Notes under the pieces: model-generated | What the model saw: only the letters and a program-made list of their open reading frames with translations | Told to the model about the DNA's origin: nothing | The model's database searches: none | Translations under genes and position numbers: made by a program | Source of the DNA: an uncultured Chlorobiaceae bacterium | GTDB lineage: Bacteria > Bacteroidota > Chlorobiia > Chlorobiales > Chlorobiaceae | Length of the DNA: 64,000 bases | Assembly: GCA_903994635.1 (NCBI GenBank) | Contig: CAJEXQ010000009.1 | Location: 23,887 to 87,886, forward strand | Direction: 5' to 3' | In this document: one piece after another, positions 52,072-62,149 of the stretch | Layout: each line of letters opens with the position of its first letter | How positions within the stretch are numbered: position 1 is the first letter of the stretch

Positions 52072-53046
52072 ATGAAAGTAAATCTCGACAGAACGTCATC
52101 GGGTTTCTGCATTGGGGTGCAGGGAACTATCAATGTTGCTGAAGAAAAGCTTCAGGAGCTGGGAGGATTATACTCGTTTGGTGATGTTGTCCATAATGAG
52201 GTTGAGGTACACCGGCTCGAAGAGCTTGGACTTGTTACTGTGGATGAAGCGGGTTTCAAAAAGCTGCACCATGCCGATGTCCTCATCAGGGCACATGGCG
52301 AGCCACCGGCGACCTACAGGATTGCGAAAGAGAACAATCTGACCGTCACCGATACCACCTGCCCCGTTGTCTCCCGATTGCAGCGTACAACCAGATTGCT
52401 TTTTGAGCTTGGTTACCAGGTTGTCATTTATGGAAAACATACCCATCCTGAGGTGATTGGCATTAACGGACAATGCAACAATAGTGCGGTTATCATCAAA
52501 CATGCTGACCTCAGCGATCCTGAAGAGTTCAGGGGCCTTGATCCCGCTAAAAAAACGGCGTTTATCTCCCAGACCACGATGGATGTTCCGGGATTTTACG
52601 AGCTGAAGGCAAATCTTGAAGCTCATGTTGACCGCGCGCTTTCCGTCGACACTCAGCCATGGATGGCTATTCGCGATATCGACATTACCGCAGATATGAC
52701 CGGAGTTCGCGCCATGCCATCCTATGTTTTCAAGGATACGATTTGCCGCCAGGTTTCGAGCCGGAACCAGAAGCTGCACGATTTTTCACTCGCCAATGAT
52801 GTCATTATTTTTGTGGCGGGGAAAAAGAGTTCCAATGGTCAGGTGCTCTACCATATCTGCAAAGCAGCAAATCATCGCAGCTTCTTTATTGAAGATATCG
52901 ATGACATTGAGGATAACTGGCTGAATGGCAGTGATGGCAAGCCAATTGACAATGTCGGTGTCTGTGGAGCTACCTCCACGCCCATGTGGCATCTTGAAAA
53001 AGTTGCCCTGCATCTTGAGAACAACTTCGCGCAAACACACCAATAA
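52072..53046 (+). CDS. ispH: 4-hydroxy-3-methylbut-2-enyl diphosphate reductase
   Basis: 324 residues from ATG 52072. Final enzyme of the MEP isoprenoid pathway, making IPP and DMAPP. The 4Fe-4S cluster cysteines are in GFCIGVQ (~13), DTTCPVV (~101) and [10 protein letters not shown] (~300); substrate motifs include IRAHGEPP and [11 protein letters not shown]. Isoprenoids feed the phytyl/farnesyl tails attached by the chlorophyll synthase at 1374. A GTG nine bases upstream is an alternative start. Confidence 0.94.
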   Translation: MKVNLDRTSSGFCIGVQGTINVAEEKLQELGGLYSFGDVVHNEVEVHRLEELGLVTVDEAGFKKLHHADVLIRAHGEPPATYRIAKENNLTVTDTTCPVVSRLQRTTRLLFELGYQVVIYGKHTHPEVIGINGQCNNSAVIIKHADLSDPEEFRGLDPAKKTAFISQTTMDVPGFYELKANLEAHVDRALSVDTQPWMAIRDIDITADMTGVRAMPSYVFKDTICRQVSSRNQKLHDFSLANDVIIFVAGKKSSNGQVLYHICKAANHRSFFIEDIDDIEDNWLNGSDGKPIDNVGVCGATSTPMWHLEKVALHLENNFAQTHQ

Positions 53047-53057
53047 TAACACAGCGA

Positions 53058-55031
53058 ATGAATCAACTCTCACTTACCATCGACCAGCAGGCAGTGAAGG
53101 CGTTGCCTGGAACATCGATTCTTGAAGCTGCAACTGCTGCGGGCATTGTTATCCCTACTCTCTGCTTTCATAACTCCCTTAAAGAGACAGGTTCATGCTG
53201 GATGTGCATTGTCGAGATCAAGGGAAAAAATCGCTTTGTTCCGGCATGTGATACACCGGTATCGGAGGGGATGGTCATTGAAACCGGGAACGACGCGCTC
53301 AACGACATGAGGTGTCAAACTCTTGAGAGAATCATCGAGGAGCATAGCGGCGATTGCATGGGCCCCTGCGAAATCACCTGCCCTGCAGGATGCGATATTC
53401 CAGGTTTTGTTGCAGCAATTGCTGGCAGTAACGATGAGCGTGCCATAGAGATTATCAAGCAGACGATTCCTCTTCCCGGCATTCTTGGCAGAGTCTGTTC
53501 TGCCCCCTGCGAAGATGAATGCCGACGACATGGTGTTGACCAGCCGGTCTCTATCTGTGCCTTGAAGCGTTATGCGGCTGACAAGGAGAGCGAACAAGCC
53601 CACCGGTTTATTCCTGAAATTTCTCCCAAAACGGGAAAAAAGGTGGCCATCGTTGGGTCGGGGCCAGCCGGTCTCACCGCAGCCTGGTTTTTGCTCTGCA
53701 ACGGACATGAGGTGACGATATTTGAAGCCTGTGCGCAGGCTGGCGGGATGATGCGCTACGGCATTCCCCGCTTCAGGCTTCCGGTTGCGGTTATCGAGAG
53801 CGACATTGCAACGCTGATCGACATGGGGCTTGAGTTCCGGTTCAATACCACGTTCGGTAAAGATGTGACCCTTGAAGCACTTCAGCGCACTTATGATGCT
53901 GTTTTTCTGGCAATTGGAGCGCAAAAGGCTGCGGCCATGAATATTACGGGCGAAGATGAATCCGGAGTGACCACCGGCATTGAGTTTCTGCGCAAAGCCG
54001 CCTCAGGTGATCAGTCTCATCCCGGTAGTCAGGTTGTAGTAACCGGCGGCGGCAACACCGCCATTGATGCCGCAAGGACAGCGCTTCGGCTTGGGGCATC
54101 AACCGTCACGATTCTCTATCGCCGTTCAAGAAAAGAGATGCCCGCCAACGCCTCCGAGATTCAGGAAGCTCTGGCAGAAGGCATCACCCTTATCGAGTGG
54201 GCAGGGCCAACCGCAATCAGGGCGATGAATGGCGCACTCGAAATAACCGCCATAACCATGCAGCCGGGAGCGGTAGATGCATCAGGACGGAGAACACCAG
54301 TGCCGGTCGAAGGGTCGGAGTTCACCATAACGGCCAACACCATTATCTCGGCTATCGGCCAGCAGATCGACCAATCGGTGGCTCATGCAGCGGGTACAGG
54401 CGCTGGCAAGTACGGCGAACTGCTGGTCAACCCAGAAACCCTGCAATCAGAAACGGTATGGCTTTTTGCCGGAGGCGATTGTGTTACCGGTACCGATACT
54501 GCCATTCGTGCGGTTGAACAGGGAAAACGGGCAGCTTATGCCATCAATCTCTTTTTACATGGCGAGAAGGTTGCTGCTCCGAAAGTCCTGTTTAATTCAT
54601 CATACGGCGCACGAGACGAGGCGCCACAGGCCTTCTACCAGCGAAAAAAACCTGCGGCCAGAGTTGCTGTGCCTGAGCTGCCGCCATCAGAACGAACCAG
54701 AAGTTTCAGCGAAGTGGTTACAGGATATACAGAAGCCCTGGCCCGCGAAGAGGCGGCGCGATGTCTCCAATGCAAATGCAAAGCCATCAACGACTGCCGT
54801 CTTCGGGAACTTGCCTCCCGTTATTTGCCCGTTCAGGCCGCACAAAAGCATGAGCATCCCGGCTTTTACAAAGCCGAAAATGCAGGCATCAGCATGGAGC
54901 GGGAAAAGTGTGTTGATTGCGGGATTTGTGTGCGCATGATTGAAGAGAACGACGGCAAGGTTGATATTGTGGTTATGACGGAAAGCTGCCCGACCGGGGC
55001 GCTGTCGGTGCCTGCCGTTATTCAGAGGTGA
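53058..55031 (+). CDS. GltD-like FAD oxidoreductase with N-terminal 2Fe-2S and C-terminal 4Fe-4S modules
   Basis: 657 residues. 1-~80: plant-type 2Fe-2S domain (TLCFHNSLKETGSCWMCIVE, with FVPACDT). ~90-150: NuoG/GltD-type cysteine segment (EEHSGDCMGPCEITCPAGC and GRVCSAPCEDEC). ~195-500: two dinucleotide folds of the glutamate-synthase small-subunit family (VAIVGSGPAGLTAAW; VVTGGGNTAIDAARTALRLG). The C-terminus has one 4Fe-4S motif (CVDCGICVRM ... ESCPTGAL). It probably links NAD(P)H to ferredoxin or another partner; it lacks a glutamate synthase large subunit nearby. A role in photosynthetic electron flow is possible but not shown. It begins 11 bases after ispH. Confidence 0.8.
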   Translation: MNQLSLTIDQQAVKALPGTSILEAATAAGIVIPTLCFHNSLKETGSCWMCIVEIKGKNRFVPACDTPVSEGMVIETGNDALNDMRCQTLERIIEEHSGDCMGPCEITCPAGCDIPGFVAAIAGSNDERAIEIIKQTIPLPGILGRVCSAPCEDECRRHGVDQPVSICALKRYAADKESEQAHRFIPEISPKTGKKVAIVGSGPAGLTAAWFLLCNGHEVTIFEACAQAGGMMRYGIPRFRLPVAVIESDIATLIDMGLEFRFNTTFGKDVTLEALQRTYDAVFLAIGAQKAAAMNITGEDESGVTTGIEFLRKAASGDQSHPGSQVVVTGGGNTAIDAARTALRLGASTVTILYRRSRKEMPANASEIQEALAEGITLIEWAGPTAIRAMNGALEITAITMQPGAVDASGRRTPVPVEGSEFTITANTIISAIGQQIDQSVAHAAGTGAGKYGELLVNPETLQSETVWLFAGGDCVTGTDTAIRAVEQGKRAAYAINLFLHGEKVAAPKVLFNSSYGARDEAPQAFYQRKKPAARVAVPELPPSERTRSFSEVVTGYTEALAREEAARCLQCKCKAINDCRLRELASRYLPVQAAQKHEHPGFYKAENAGISMEREKCVDCGICVRMIEENDGKVDIVVMTESCPTGALSVPAVIQR

Positions 55032-55333
55032 TGGCTGGCCACTTTTTACATATCACCGGGTGGTATTTTCTTTCCAATACCACCTGGTGGGTAACGCTGG
55101 CAGTGGCGATGGCGTTTGCCACTCTTCCCTCTTTGCTGAAATCTCTCAGGCTGTTTCTCCTGTTGTTGATTGCTCTGTTGTGGCTTGCGTCACTCATTTT
55201 CATGGCCGTGATAGCCGGTTTTTTTGCGGCTCTTGCTGGAGGTGCCATTTCACTGCTTTGGGCTCTTTTGCTCCTGCTGATCTCGCTGATCTTTTCAGGT
55301 GTACAGCAGATGGCCAACAAACGGTATGGTTGA
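55031..55333 (+). CDS. Small integral membrane protein
   Basis: About 100 residues starting at ATG 55031, which shares bases with the preceding stop (TGATG). Three hydrophobic stretches (~15-32, 38-65, 70-90) with LRLFLLLLIALLWLASLIFM. No family is recognised. Co-transcription with the oxidoreductase suggests a membrane anchor, which is speculative. Confidence 0.5.
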   Translation: MAGHFLHITGWYFLSNTTWWVTLAVAMAFATLPSLLKSLRLFLLLLIALLWLASLIFMAVIAGFFAALAGGAISLLWALLLLLISLIFSGVQQMANKRYG

Positions 55334-55734
55334 GTGTGGATGCAGGCTTACATCGACCGGGGGTGAGTTCGGTTCACTGGAGGGCAAGGTTGACACACAG
55401 AGACACTCCCTTCCCGTAAAGATCTGCCGCCCATTGCCACCGCCAATGCGTAGATTGAGATGCCATCCGCAATCAAAAATTCTATTTTGAGGGAGTTTTG
55501 TGGAATGGATATTTGTTCACATAATGACCGTTTGATGTGGCACAGGGATAACGGTTCTCGTGGGGGACGCTGCTGCGCTTATCGGGATGAGCTTTTTCCC
55601 CGGCCGGGATGCCGTCGCTATTCTGTCGGTGGTTGGCGATCATCCCGGTATGGTTGTTATGCGTACAGCTTATGGTTGCCGACGTATTATTAATTTTTCG
55701 CCTGGCGAATAGTTGCTTCGGATTTGCTGAACCC
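55334..55734 (+). other. Intergenic stretch with a weak FeoA-like relic
   Basis: Bases 55551-55712 are open for 53 codons and read LIGMSFFPGRDAVAIL, then HPGMVVMRTAYGCRRII, faintly like the small SH3-like FeoA domain. No start codon or ribosome binding site is seen. The remainder of the gap shows nothing. Confidence 0.25.
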
Positions 55735-57171
55735 TTACATATTCAGTGACCGTTTTTCAATGGCGAGGGCAGCTTCGCGCATCACTTCTGAAAGACTTGG
55801 ATGAGGATGACAGGTACGGGCGACATCTTCGGATGATGCACGGAACTCCATGGCAAGCGCCCCTTCAGCAATAAGGTCTGAAGCGCTGGCCCCGATGATA
55901 TGTATACCGAGGATTTCATCCGTGTTTGCATCGGCAACCATTTTGATAAATCCTTCCGCATCGCCAAGACCAAGCGCACGCCCGTTGGCTGCAAAGGGAA
56001 ACTGCCCAGATTTATAGGTGCGCCCTTCGGTGCGAAGCTGTTGTTCGGTTTTTCCTACCCAGGCAATTTCAGGGGTGGTGTAGATAACCCATGGCATGCT
56101 ATTATAGTTGATGTGCGGTTTCTGGCCCGCAAGCTGTTCCGCCACAAGAACCCCTTCATCTTCTGCCTTGTGGGCAAGCATGGGACCGCGAACCACATCT
56201 CCAATTGCGTAAATTCCTGGCGCAATTGTTGCGCAATGATCGTCGACCGGAATAAAGCCTCGTTCGTCGGTCTGGAGGCCGATAGCCTCAAGATTGAGTA
56301 GTTCAGTATTCGGAATCCGGCCAACCGAGACAATCAGCTTGTCGCATTCAAGGGTATGTTCTGAACCCTGATCGTCAGTATAGGCGATGCTGATGCCATC
56401 TGTTGTCAGTTTGGCCTGTCCGATCCTGACACCGAGCTTGATGTGCAATCCCTGTTTTAAAAAAAGTTTTGAAGCTTCTCTTGAAATGCTCTCATCGGCA
56501 GCACCAAGAAACGATGGCATCATTTCAAGAATAGTAACTTCAGCCCCAAGTCTGCGCCAGACTGAACCCACTTCAAGTCCAATAACTCCAGCACCGATGA
56601 TTCCCAGCTTTTTCGGTGCATCAGTAAATTTAAGTGCACCCTCGTTATCGCAAATTGTCATATTATCAACAACAACGTTGGGTATATGGCGCGCTTTTGA
56701 GCCGGTAGCAATAATCACATTCTGTGCCAGTACCTCCTCATCCACCTCTTTTCCACTGATGATAACCCTGTATCCAGCATCGTTTTTTCCGGCAAAAGAG
56801 CCCCTTCCTTTGAGAAGAGTGATCTTGTTTTTTCGGAAGAGAAACTGTACACCTGCGGTCATTTTGGTGACAACAGCCTCTTTGCGCCGCTGCATCGTTG
56901 CAACATCAATACTTATTCCGGAAGCTGTGATGCCATGGTCGGCAAGGGTATGTAGAGCTTTTTCATAGGCTTCCGAGGAGGCAACAAGCGCCTTGAGGGG
57001 AATACAACCGGCGTTGAGACAAGTGCCACCAAGACGGGGTTCTCCATCAGGATCATCATAAGCGCTGAACTCGCAGCAGGCTACTGAAAAACCAAGCTGT
57101 GCTGCACGGATTGCGGCGATATAGCCGCCAGGGCCAGCGCCGATAACAAGAACGTCAAATTGTTTGCTCAT
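55735..57171 (-). CDS. lpd: Dihydrolipoyl dehydrogenase (E3)
   Basis: A 478-residue flavoprotein. FAD motif VLVIGAGPGGYIAAIRAAQLG, redox disulfide in GGTCLNAGCIPLKAL (Leu where Ser is common), NAD motif LGIIGAGVIGLEVGSVW, and the C-terminal His-Glu pair in CHPHPSLSEV. It reoxidises lipoyl groups of 2-oxoacid dehydrogenases. It sits 15 bases after the E2 gene and is clearly part of the E1-E2-E3 operon. Confidence 0.94.
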   Translation of the reverse strand: MSKQFDVLVIGAGPGGYIAAIRAAQLGFSVACCEFSAYDDPDGEPRLGGTCLNAGCIPLKALVASSEAYEKALHTLADHGITASGISIDVATMQRRKEAVVTKMTAGVQFLFRKNKITLLKGRGSFAGKNDAGYRVIISGKEVDEEVLAQNVIIATGSKARHIPNVVVDNMTICDNEGALKFTDAPKKLGIIGAGVIGLEVGSVWRRLGAEVTILEMMPSFLGAADESISREASKLFLKQGLHIKLGVRIGQAKLTTDGISIAYTDDQGSEHTLECDKLIVSVGRIPNTELLNLEAIGLQTDERGFIPVDDHCATIAPGIYAIGDVVRGPMLAHKAEDEGVLVAEQLAGQKPHINYNSMPWVIYTTPEIAWVGKTEQQLRTEGRTYKSGQFPFAANGRALGLGDAEGFIKMVADANTDEILGIHIIGASASDLIAEGALAMEFRASSEDVARTCHPHPSLSEVMREAALAIEKRSLNM

Positions 57172-57186
57172 GATAGGGTTTCTCTT

Positions 57187-58416
57187 TTAAAGATCAAGTA
57201 AGAGACGCGCCGGATCTTCCAGTGCATCCTTGATTGCTGCAAGACCAAGTACCGCTTCCTTGCCATCGATGATTCGGTGATCGTAAGACATTGCAAGATA
57301 GTTCATTGGTCTTATGACGATCTGCCCATTTTCTACAATAGCTCTCTCCTTGGTGGCATGAACGCCAAGAATTGCAGACTGCGGCGGGTTGATGATTGGT
57401 GTTGAAAGCATTGAACCGAAAACACCTCCGTTGGAGATTGAAAAGGTGCCACCGGTCAGCTCTTCAAGGGAAAGAGTGCCCAGTGTTGCCTTCGTGGAAT
57501 AGTCGGCAATTTTACGTTCAATGTCGGCAATGGCCATCTGGTCGACATTGCGCAGGATAGGGACAACCAGTCCCCTCGGTGAACTGACGGCAATACCGAT
57601 ATCAAAATAACCGTGATAGATGATATCCTTCTCTTCAACCGAGGCGTTCAGGACGGGATATTTGCGCAGTGCGTGTACCGTCGCCTTGACAAAGAAAGAC
57701 ATAAAGCCAAGTTTGACGCCGTGCTCTTTTTCAAAAGCAACTTTGTAGCGGTTGCGCAACTCAATGATTGCATGCATGTCTACCTCATTGAAGGTTGTCA
57801 GGATAGCGTTGGTCGCTTGCGACTGAAGAAGCCTTTCCGCAATGCGTGCCCTGAGACGGGTCATAGGTACGCGCTGCTCCGGACGGTCAGTCATGAGCGA
57901 AGGTTCAGGGCGTGTTTCAACCTGTTTGAGTTTTGGTGCAGGAGCTGGCGGAGGGGCTGCCGGTTCAGCACCAGCGGCAATGGCTTGTATGACATCGCCT
58001 TTGGTAACTCTTCCATGTCTGCCGGTTCCCTCTATCTGTGAAAGGCTCAGTCCGGTTTCTGCCATCAGTTTTGCGGCAGAAGGCATGGCAATTCCCCCTT
58101 CCGATTTCGCTGCTGCCGTTAGCGGCGGTGTTTCAGCCTTTTTCAGCTCAGGAGAAGCTGTCGCCGGAGGTTTGCCTTCGCTATCAATGCGCGCCAGAAC
58201 CTGATTGGGGGCGACGGTGCCACCGTCACCGACAAGAATCTCGAAGAGAATGCCTGCCGAGGGTGAAGGAACATCAAAGACAACTTTGTCGGTTTCAATT
58301 TCAAAGAGAATTTCGTCTTCTGCAACAGCATCTCCCGGGGACTTTTTCCAGTTCAGCAGTGTTGCTTCGGCAACGGATTCCGACAACTGGGATATGGTGA
58401 CATCAATGATTGCCAT
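57187..58416 (-). CDS. sucB: 2-oxoglutarate dehydrogenase E2, dihydrolipoyl succinyltransferase
   Basis: 409 residues. N-terminal lipoyl domain with the lipoylated Lys in [12 protein letters not shown] (~43); a Pro/Ala linker; the E3/E1-binding domain ([20 protein letters not shown], then [11 protein letters not shown], ~110-145); a second linker; and the acyltransferase core ending in [14 protein letters not shown] with the catalytic His and Asp. Subunit assignment follows from the neighbouring SucA-type E1. Confidence 0.93.
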   Translation of the reverse strand: MAIIDVTISQLSESVAEATLLNWKKSPGDAVAEDEILFEIETDKVVFDVPSPSAGILFEILVGDGGTVAPNQVLARIDSEGKPPATASPELKKAETPPLTAAAKSEGGIAMPSAAKLMAETGLSLSQIEGTGRHGRVTKGDVIQAIAAGAEPAAPPPAPAPKLKQVETRPEPSLMTDRPEQRVPMTRLRARIAERLLQSQATNAILTTFNEVDMHAIIELRNRYKVAFEKEHGVKLGFMSFFVKATVHALRKYPVLNASVEEKDIIYHGYFDIGIAVSSPRGLVVPILRNVDQMAIADIERKIADYSTKATLGTLSLEELTGGTFSISNGGVFGSMLSTPIINPPQSAILGVHATKERAIVENGQIVIRPMNYLAMSYDHRIIDGKEAVLGLAAIKDALEDPARLLLDL

Positions 58417-58425
58417 GCTTGGATA

Positions 58426-61257
58426 TTATTTGTTGAAAAAAAGGCTGAACTCACCAAATGCCTGATCCAGCAATGCTTTTTGCTGGATGGCATGTGCTGT
58501 GGCATAGCCGCATGCGGTAGAGGCGGACGCGAGCCGTCCAGCATAGCCGAACTGCTGGCCGGGAAGCATTACTTTCATGATATAGTGCTGGAGAAAACGC
58601 CAGTAACCCTGATTTTTCGGCTCATCCTGACACCAGACAATATCCTTCAGTTGAGGATAGCGTCCAATTTCAGCGCTAAACTCATCGACGGGAAAAGGAT
58701 AGAGCTGTTCGATACGGATAATGGCTACATCTTCAACTGTGGTTTCCCGCCTGCGGTTTACAAGATCATAGTACACCTTGCCCGAGCAGGCGATAAGCCT
58801 CCTTACTTTTGCGGGATTTGCTTCAGTATCGCTGATAATATTAAAAAAATTGCCGGAGGAGAGATCAGCAAGCGCAGAGACAGCCGCCTTGTTGCGGAGC
58901 AGTGATTTAGGTGTGAGAATCACCAGCGGCTTGCGGGCCATGGTGGTCGTCTGCCGGCGAAGCAGGTGGAAAATCTGGGCAGGGTTGGTCGGTTGACAAA
59001 CCTGGATATTGTTTTCGGCGCAGAGCTGCAGGAAGCGTTCCGGCCGGGCAGAAGAGTGTTCCGGTCCTTGTCCTTCATAGCCGTGGGGCAGCATGAGGGT
59101 AAGGCCTGATGCAAGCCCCCACTTCACCTCTCCAGAGGTGATGAACTGATCGACAAGCACCTGCGCTCCGTTGGCAAAGTCGCCAAACTGCGCTTCCCAG
59201 ATTACCAAAGTATCAGGTGCCGAGATGGAGTATCCGTATTCAAATCCAAGAACAGCCTCTTCGGAAAGAACAGAGTCAATGACGGTAAAGGTCGCCTGGT
59301 TGCTGGCGACATTCTGAAGCGGAATGTAGGTGCCCGAGTCCCATTTTTCACGCTTCTGGTCGTGCAGCACGGCATGACGGTGCGAGAATGTTGCCCTGCC
59401 ACTGTCCTGACCGGTAATGCGTATCGGGTACCCGCCAGCCAAAAGTGATGCAAAGGCCAGATGCTCACCCATCCCCCAGTCGAGAGACTGCTCTCCGCGT
59501 CCCATGCGGGCACGATCGTTGACAACTTTTTCAACCAGAGGGTGAAGCTTGAACCCTTCAGGGATTTTGGTGATCTTATCCGAAAGACGTTTGAGCTCGG
59601 CAAGAGGAACGCCGGTTTCCGAGACTTCATCGCGTCCTGCTGCTGGTTCTGCCGTAAAAATGGTTTTATTGACCAGTACAGGATTTGCTGAGTACTTCCC
59701 TTCATCAAGATCCTTGCGAAACTGTTTGCTGAGCTTTGAGGCATACTCCTCGTTGATGACTCCCTGCGATTCAAGCCTTTCTGAAAAGAGTTTTCGGGTG
59801 CCGGGGTGCTTGTCTATCTTCGTGTACATCAGCGGCTGGGTCATGGCCGGTGTATCCTGCTCATTATGGCCGAGTTTGCGGAAACATACTATATCAACCA
59901 CGACATCGCGCTTGAATGCCTGCCTGTAATCAAGCGCCATCTGTGTTGCCAGTACGACCGATTCAGGATCGTCGCCATTGACATGCAGCACCGGCGCCTC
60001 AATCATCTTGACCACATCGGTGCAGTAGGTTGTTGAACGGCTGTCGCGAGGGTCGGAAGTGGTGAAGCCAATCTGGTTGTTGATGACAATATGGACAGTG
60101 CCTCCCGTGCCGTATCCCCTTGTCAATGCGAGGTTCAGGGTCTCCATGATAACGCCCTGTCCAGCAAATGCCGCATCACCATGAACAAGGATTGGCAGCA
60201 CCTGTGATCCGTCCCTGTCGCCTCTGCGTACCTGGCGGGCTTTGACTGCGCCCTCGACTACCGGATTGACAATTTCAAGATGCGAGGGGTTAAAGGCCAA
60301 GGAGAGATTAACTGGCCCGCCAGGAGTGGCAATGTCACTGGTAAATCCCTGATGGTACTTTACGTCACCTGAGGGAAGATCATCAGCATGTTTGCCCTCG
60401 AACTCTGCAAAAAGATCGAGTGGATTCTTTCCCATGATATTGACCAGAACATTCAATCGTCCTCTGTGGGCCATTCCGATGACGATCTCCTGTACCCCGG
60501 CTTTGCCAGCGCGTTGAATCAGTTCATCCATGGCAGCAATAAAGCTCTCTCCGCCTTCAAGGGAGAAGCGTTTCTGGCCGATAAAGCGGGTGTGCAGATA
60601 GCGTTCAAATCCTTCTGCTGCAGTTAACCGTTCAAGAATATGTTTTTTCTTTTCTTGAGTGAAATCAGGTTTTGAGCGAATTGTTTCGAACTTTGCTTGC
60701 CACCAACGTTTTTCCGTCTGGTCAGTGATGTACATGAACTCTATGCCAAGGGTACCGCAGTAGGTTTCGCGCAGATTCTGCAGTACTTCGCGCAGTGGCA
60801 TACTCTCCTTGCCGAAATAGGTATTGCTTGTGTTAAAGACAATATCCATGTCGGTATCCGTGAACCCGTAAAAAGAGGGCTCAAGATCGGGAAGCGCAGG
60901 TCTCTCCTGACGTTTCAGGGGATCAAGATCTGCCCAGCGTGAACCGATGTTGCGGTAGGCGGCTATCAGTTTCTGGACAGACACCCGTTTACGCCCGAGC
61001 TCGGCATCGGGATTTGCTACTACACGACAGATCGGGCCAAGGCGTGCCCTTTCAACAAACGATGCCTGGACGGGTGAGTGTGCGATATCTCGAGCATCGG
61101 TGCTATTCGCCCCCGGCATGTTTTGCATAGCATCAAAGAAAGATCGCCAATTTTCAGAAACAGAGCCTGGATTGTCGAGATAGGCTTCATAAAGAGCTTC
61201 GATGTAGGGGGCATTTCCCCCGGAAAGATAGGAGTTATTTTTATATCGCTGCATCAT
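58426..61257 (-). CDS. sucA: 2-oxoglutarate dehydrogenase E1
   Basis: A 943-residue thiamine-diphosphate enzyme (E. coli SucA is 933). The N-terminal segment SYLSGGNAPYIEALYEAYL is typical for E2 binding. GMAHRGRLNVLVNIMGK, the HGDAAFAGQGVIMET ThDP motif with NNQIGFTTSDP, and SGRATFSHRHAVLHDQ are diagnostic. It opens the sucA-sucB-lpd operon and decarboxylates 2-oxoglutarate oxidatively. This is unexpected in a lineage that normally runs 2-oxoglutarate:ferredoxin oxidoreductase in the reductive TCA cycle. Confidence 0.94.
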   Translation of the reverse strand: MMQRYKNNSYLSGGNAPYIEALYEAYLDNPGSVSENWRSFFDAMQNMPGANSTDARDIAHSPVQASFVERARLGPICRVVANPDAELGRKRVSVQKLIAAYRNIGSRWADLDPLKRQERPALPDLEPSFYGFTDTDMDIVFNTSNTYFGKESMPLREVLQNLRETYCGTLGIEFMYITDQTEKRWWQAKFETIRSKPDFTQEKKKHILERLTAAEGFERYLHTRFIGQKRFSLEGGESFIAAMDELIQRAGKAGVQEIVIGMAHRGRLNVLVNIMGKNPLDLFAEFEGKHADDLPSGDVKYHQGFTSDIATPGGPVNLSLAFNPSHLEIVNPVVEGAVKARQVRRGDRDGSQVLPILVHGDAAFAGQGVIMETLNLALTRGYGTGGTVHIVINNQIGFTTSDPRDSRSTTYCTDVVKMIEAPVLHVNGDDPESVVLATQMALDYRQAFKRDVVVDIVCFRKLGHNEQDTPAMTQPLMYTKIDKHPGTRKLFSERLESQGVINEEYASKLSKQFRKDLDEGKYSANPVLVNKTIFTAEPAAGRDEVSETGVPLAELKRLSDKITKIPEGFKLHPLVEKVVNDRARMGRGEQSLDWGMGEHLAFASLLAGGYPIRITGQDSGRATFSHRHAVLHDQKREKWDSGTYIPLQNVASNQATFTVIDSVLSEEAVLGFEYGYSISAPDTLVIWEAQFGDFANGAQVLVDQFITSGEVKWGLASGLTLMLPHGYEGQGPEHSSARPERFLQLCAENNIQVCQPTNPAQIFHLLRRQTTTMARKPLVILTPKSLLRNKAAVSALADLSSGNFFNIISDTEANPAKVRRLIACSGKVYYDLVNRRRETTVEDVAIIRIEQLYPFPVDEFSAEIGRYPQLKDIVWCQDEPKNQGYWRFLQHYIMKVMLPGQQFGYAGRLASASTACGYATAHAIQQKALLDQAFGEFSLFFNK

Positions 61258-61613
61258 GGTGTGGCGTGCTTTTCTTCGAAAGGATTAAGGAGGAAATAGT
61301 TGAGCCGAGATATCCATTACTCAGGGTTATGAGGGGTAACAGGCTTTTCCTTTTAGAGTTACAGGAAAAAGAGAATACGGAATGATCCATTTATTTTGTA
61401 GTGCGGCGCGCAATGAGAAAACTGATGAAAGGGATTATAAATATATCGCGGTTCAATACGAATTATAAGTGATAATAATGATGGATATGCGCTTTATCCT
61501 AATTTCCCGAACAAATTGTGACGAGTTCTGTCGAAAGGGTATTTGACATCCACGAAACTACTGTTTGATGTAGTGCCGGGATAGACCGCCGTTTGTAAAA
61601 ATCGGGTCTTTTT
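61258..61613. other. Intergenic region upstream of sucA
   Basis: About 356 bases without a supported gene. No clear promoter, hairpin or RNA element could be assigned; it probably holds the sucAB-lpd promoter on the minus strand. Confidence 0.4.
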
Positions 61614-61802
61614 TTACATCTCCGGTTTTTGATTCAATATGGCCAGTACGATGTGAGTCATGGTATCCTTTTCTGCCGGTTTTGAGACGGCAATCAGCAG
61701 GGTCAGGACGGCCAAACCGTCGTTTCCAATGATATGGTTGCCGTCGGATTGATAGAGCAAGCCATTTTTCCTAAGAAACTCATGCTGCCGAAATAGCATT
61801 AA
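61614..61802 (-). CDS. Hypothetical small protein after DUF2442
   Basis: About 62 residues from ATG 61802 (MLFRQHEFLRKNGLLYQS...), 10 bases after the DUF2442 gene ends; a longer frame from 61850 overlaps that gene. No domain is recognised. It may be the second gene of the pair or a relic. Confidence 0.3.
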   Translation of the reverse strand, partial: LMLFRQHEFLRKNGLLYQSDGNHIIGNDGLAVLTLLIAVSKPAEKDTMTHIVLAILNQKPEM

Positions 61803-61812
61803 AACCCTCTTG

Positions 61813-62088
61813 TCATGCAGTTTTTCTGTTCCTTGCAGGTGCACTGACAATGCCTAAAAGTGCATCAATGGAGATATCTTCATCCAGGAGAGGCCAATGT
61901 ATCCCGTACCCGGATGGCGAAACCTCGAATGTTTTCCTTTCTTCTTCAGAGGCTTGATTCAGCAAAGTCAAAACCGTTTTCAGTTCAAATCTTCTGGCTA
62001 TTCCATCAACAGTGACCTCCAAAAAGTCTCCTTCAACCTGTATGTTCTGCTCTGTAGTCAGGTGAAGGGCTTCGGTGTATATCACCAC
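61813..62088 (-). CDS. DUF2442 domain protein
   Basis: 91 residues from a GTG. FLEVTVDGIARRFELKT and the diagnostic PSGYGIHWPLLDEDISIDALL (~57-77, where the residues YGIHWPLLDEDIS are the core) match DUF2442 proteins, small chromosomal/plasmid proteins usually paired with DUF4160 and resembling toxin-antitoxin modules. No DUF4160 partner is visible upstream; the place is occupied by the intron-like remnant. A candidate ribosome binding site is GGAG four bases before the start. Confidence 0.6.
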   Translation of the reverse strand: MVIYTEALHLTTEQNIQVEGDFLEVTVDGIARRFELKTVLTLLNQASEEERKTFEVSPSGYGIHWPLLDEDISIDALLGIVSAPARNRKTA

Positions 62089-62149
62089 TCCAGTCTGTCA
62101 AGTGTCACTCCTTTTTCCGGGGACTCTCTTTTTTTGCAGTAGTAGCAGC

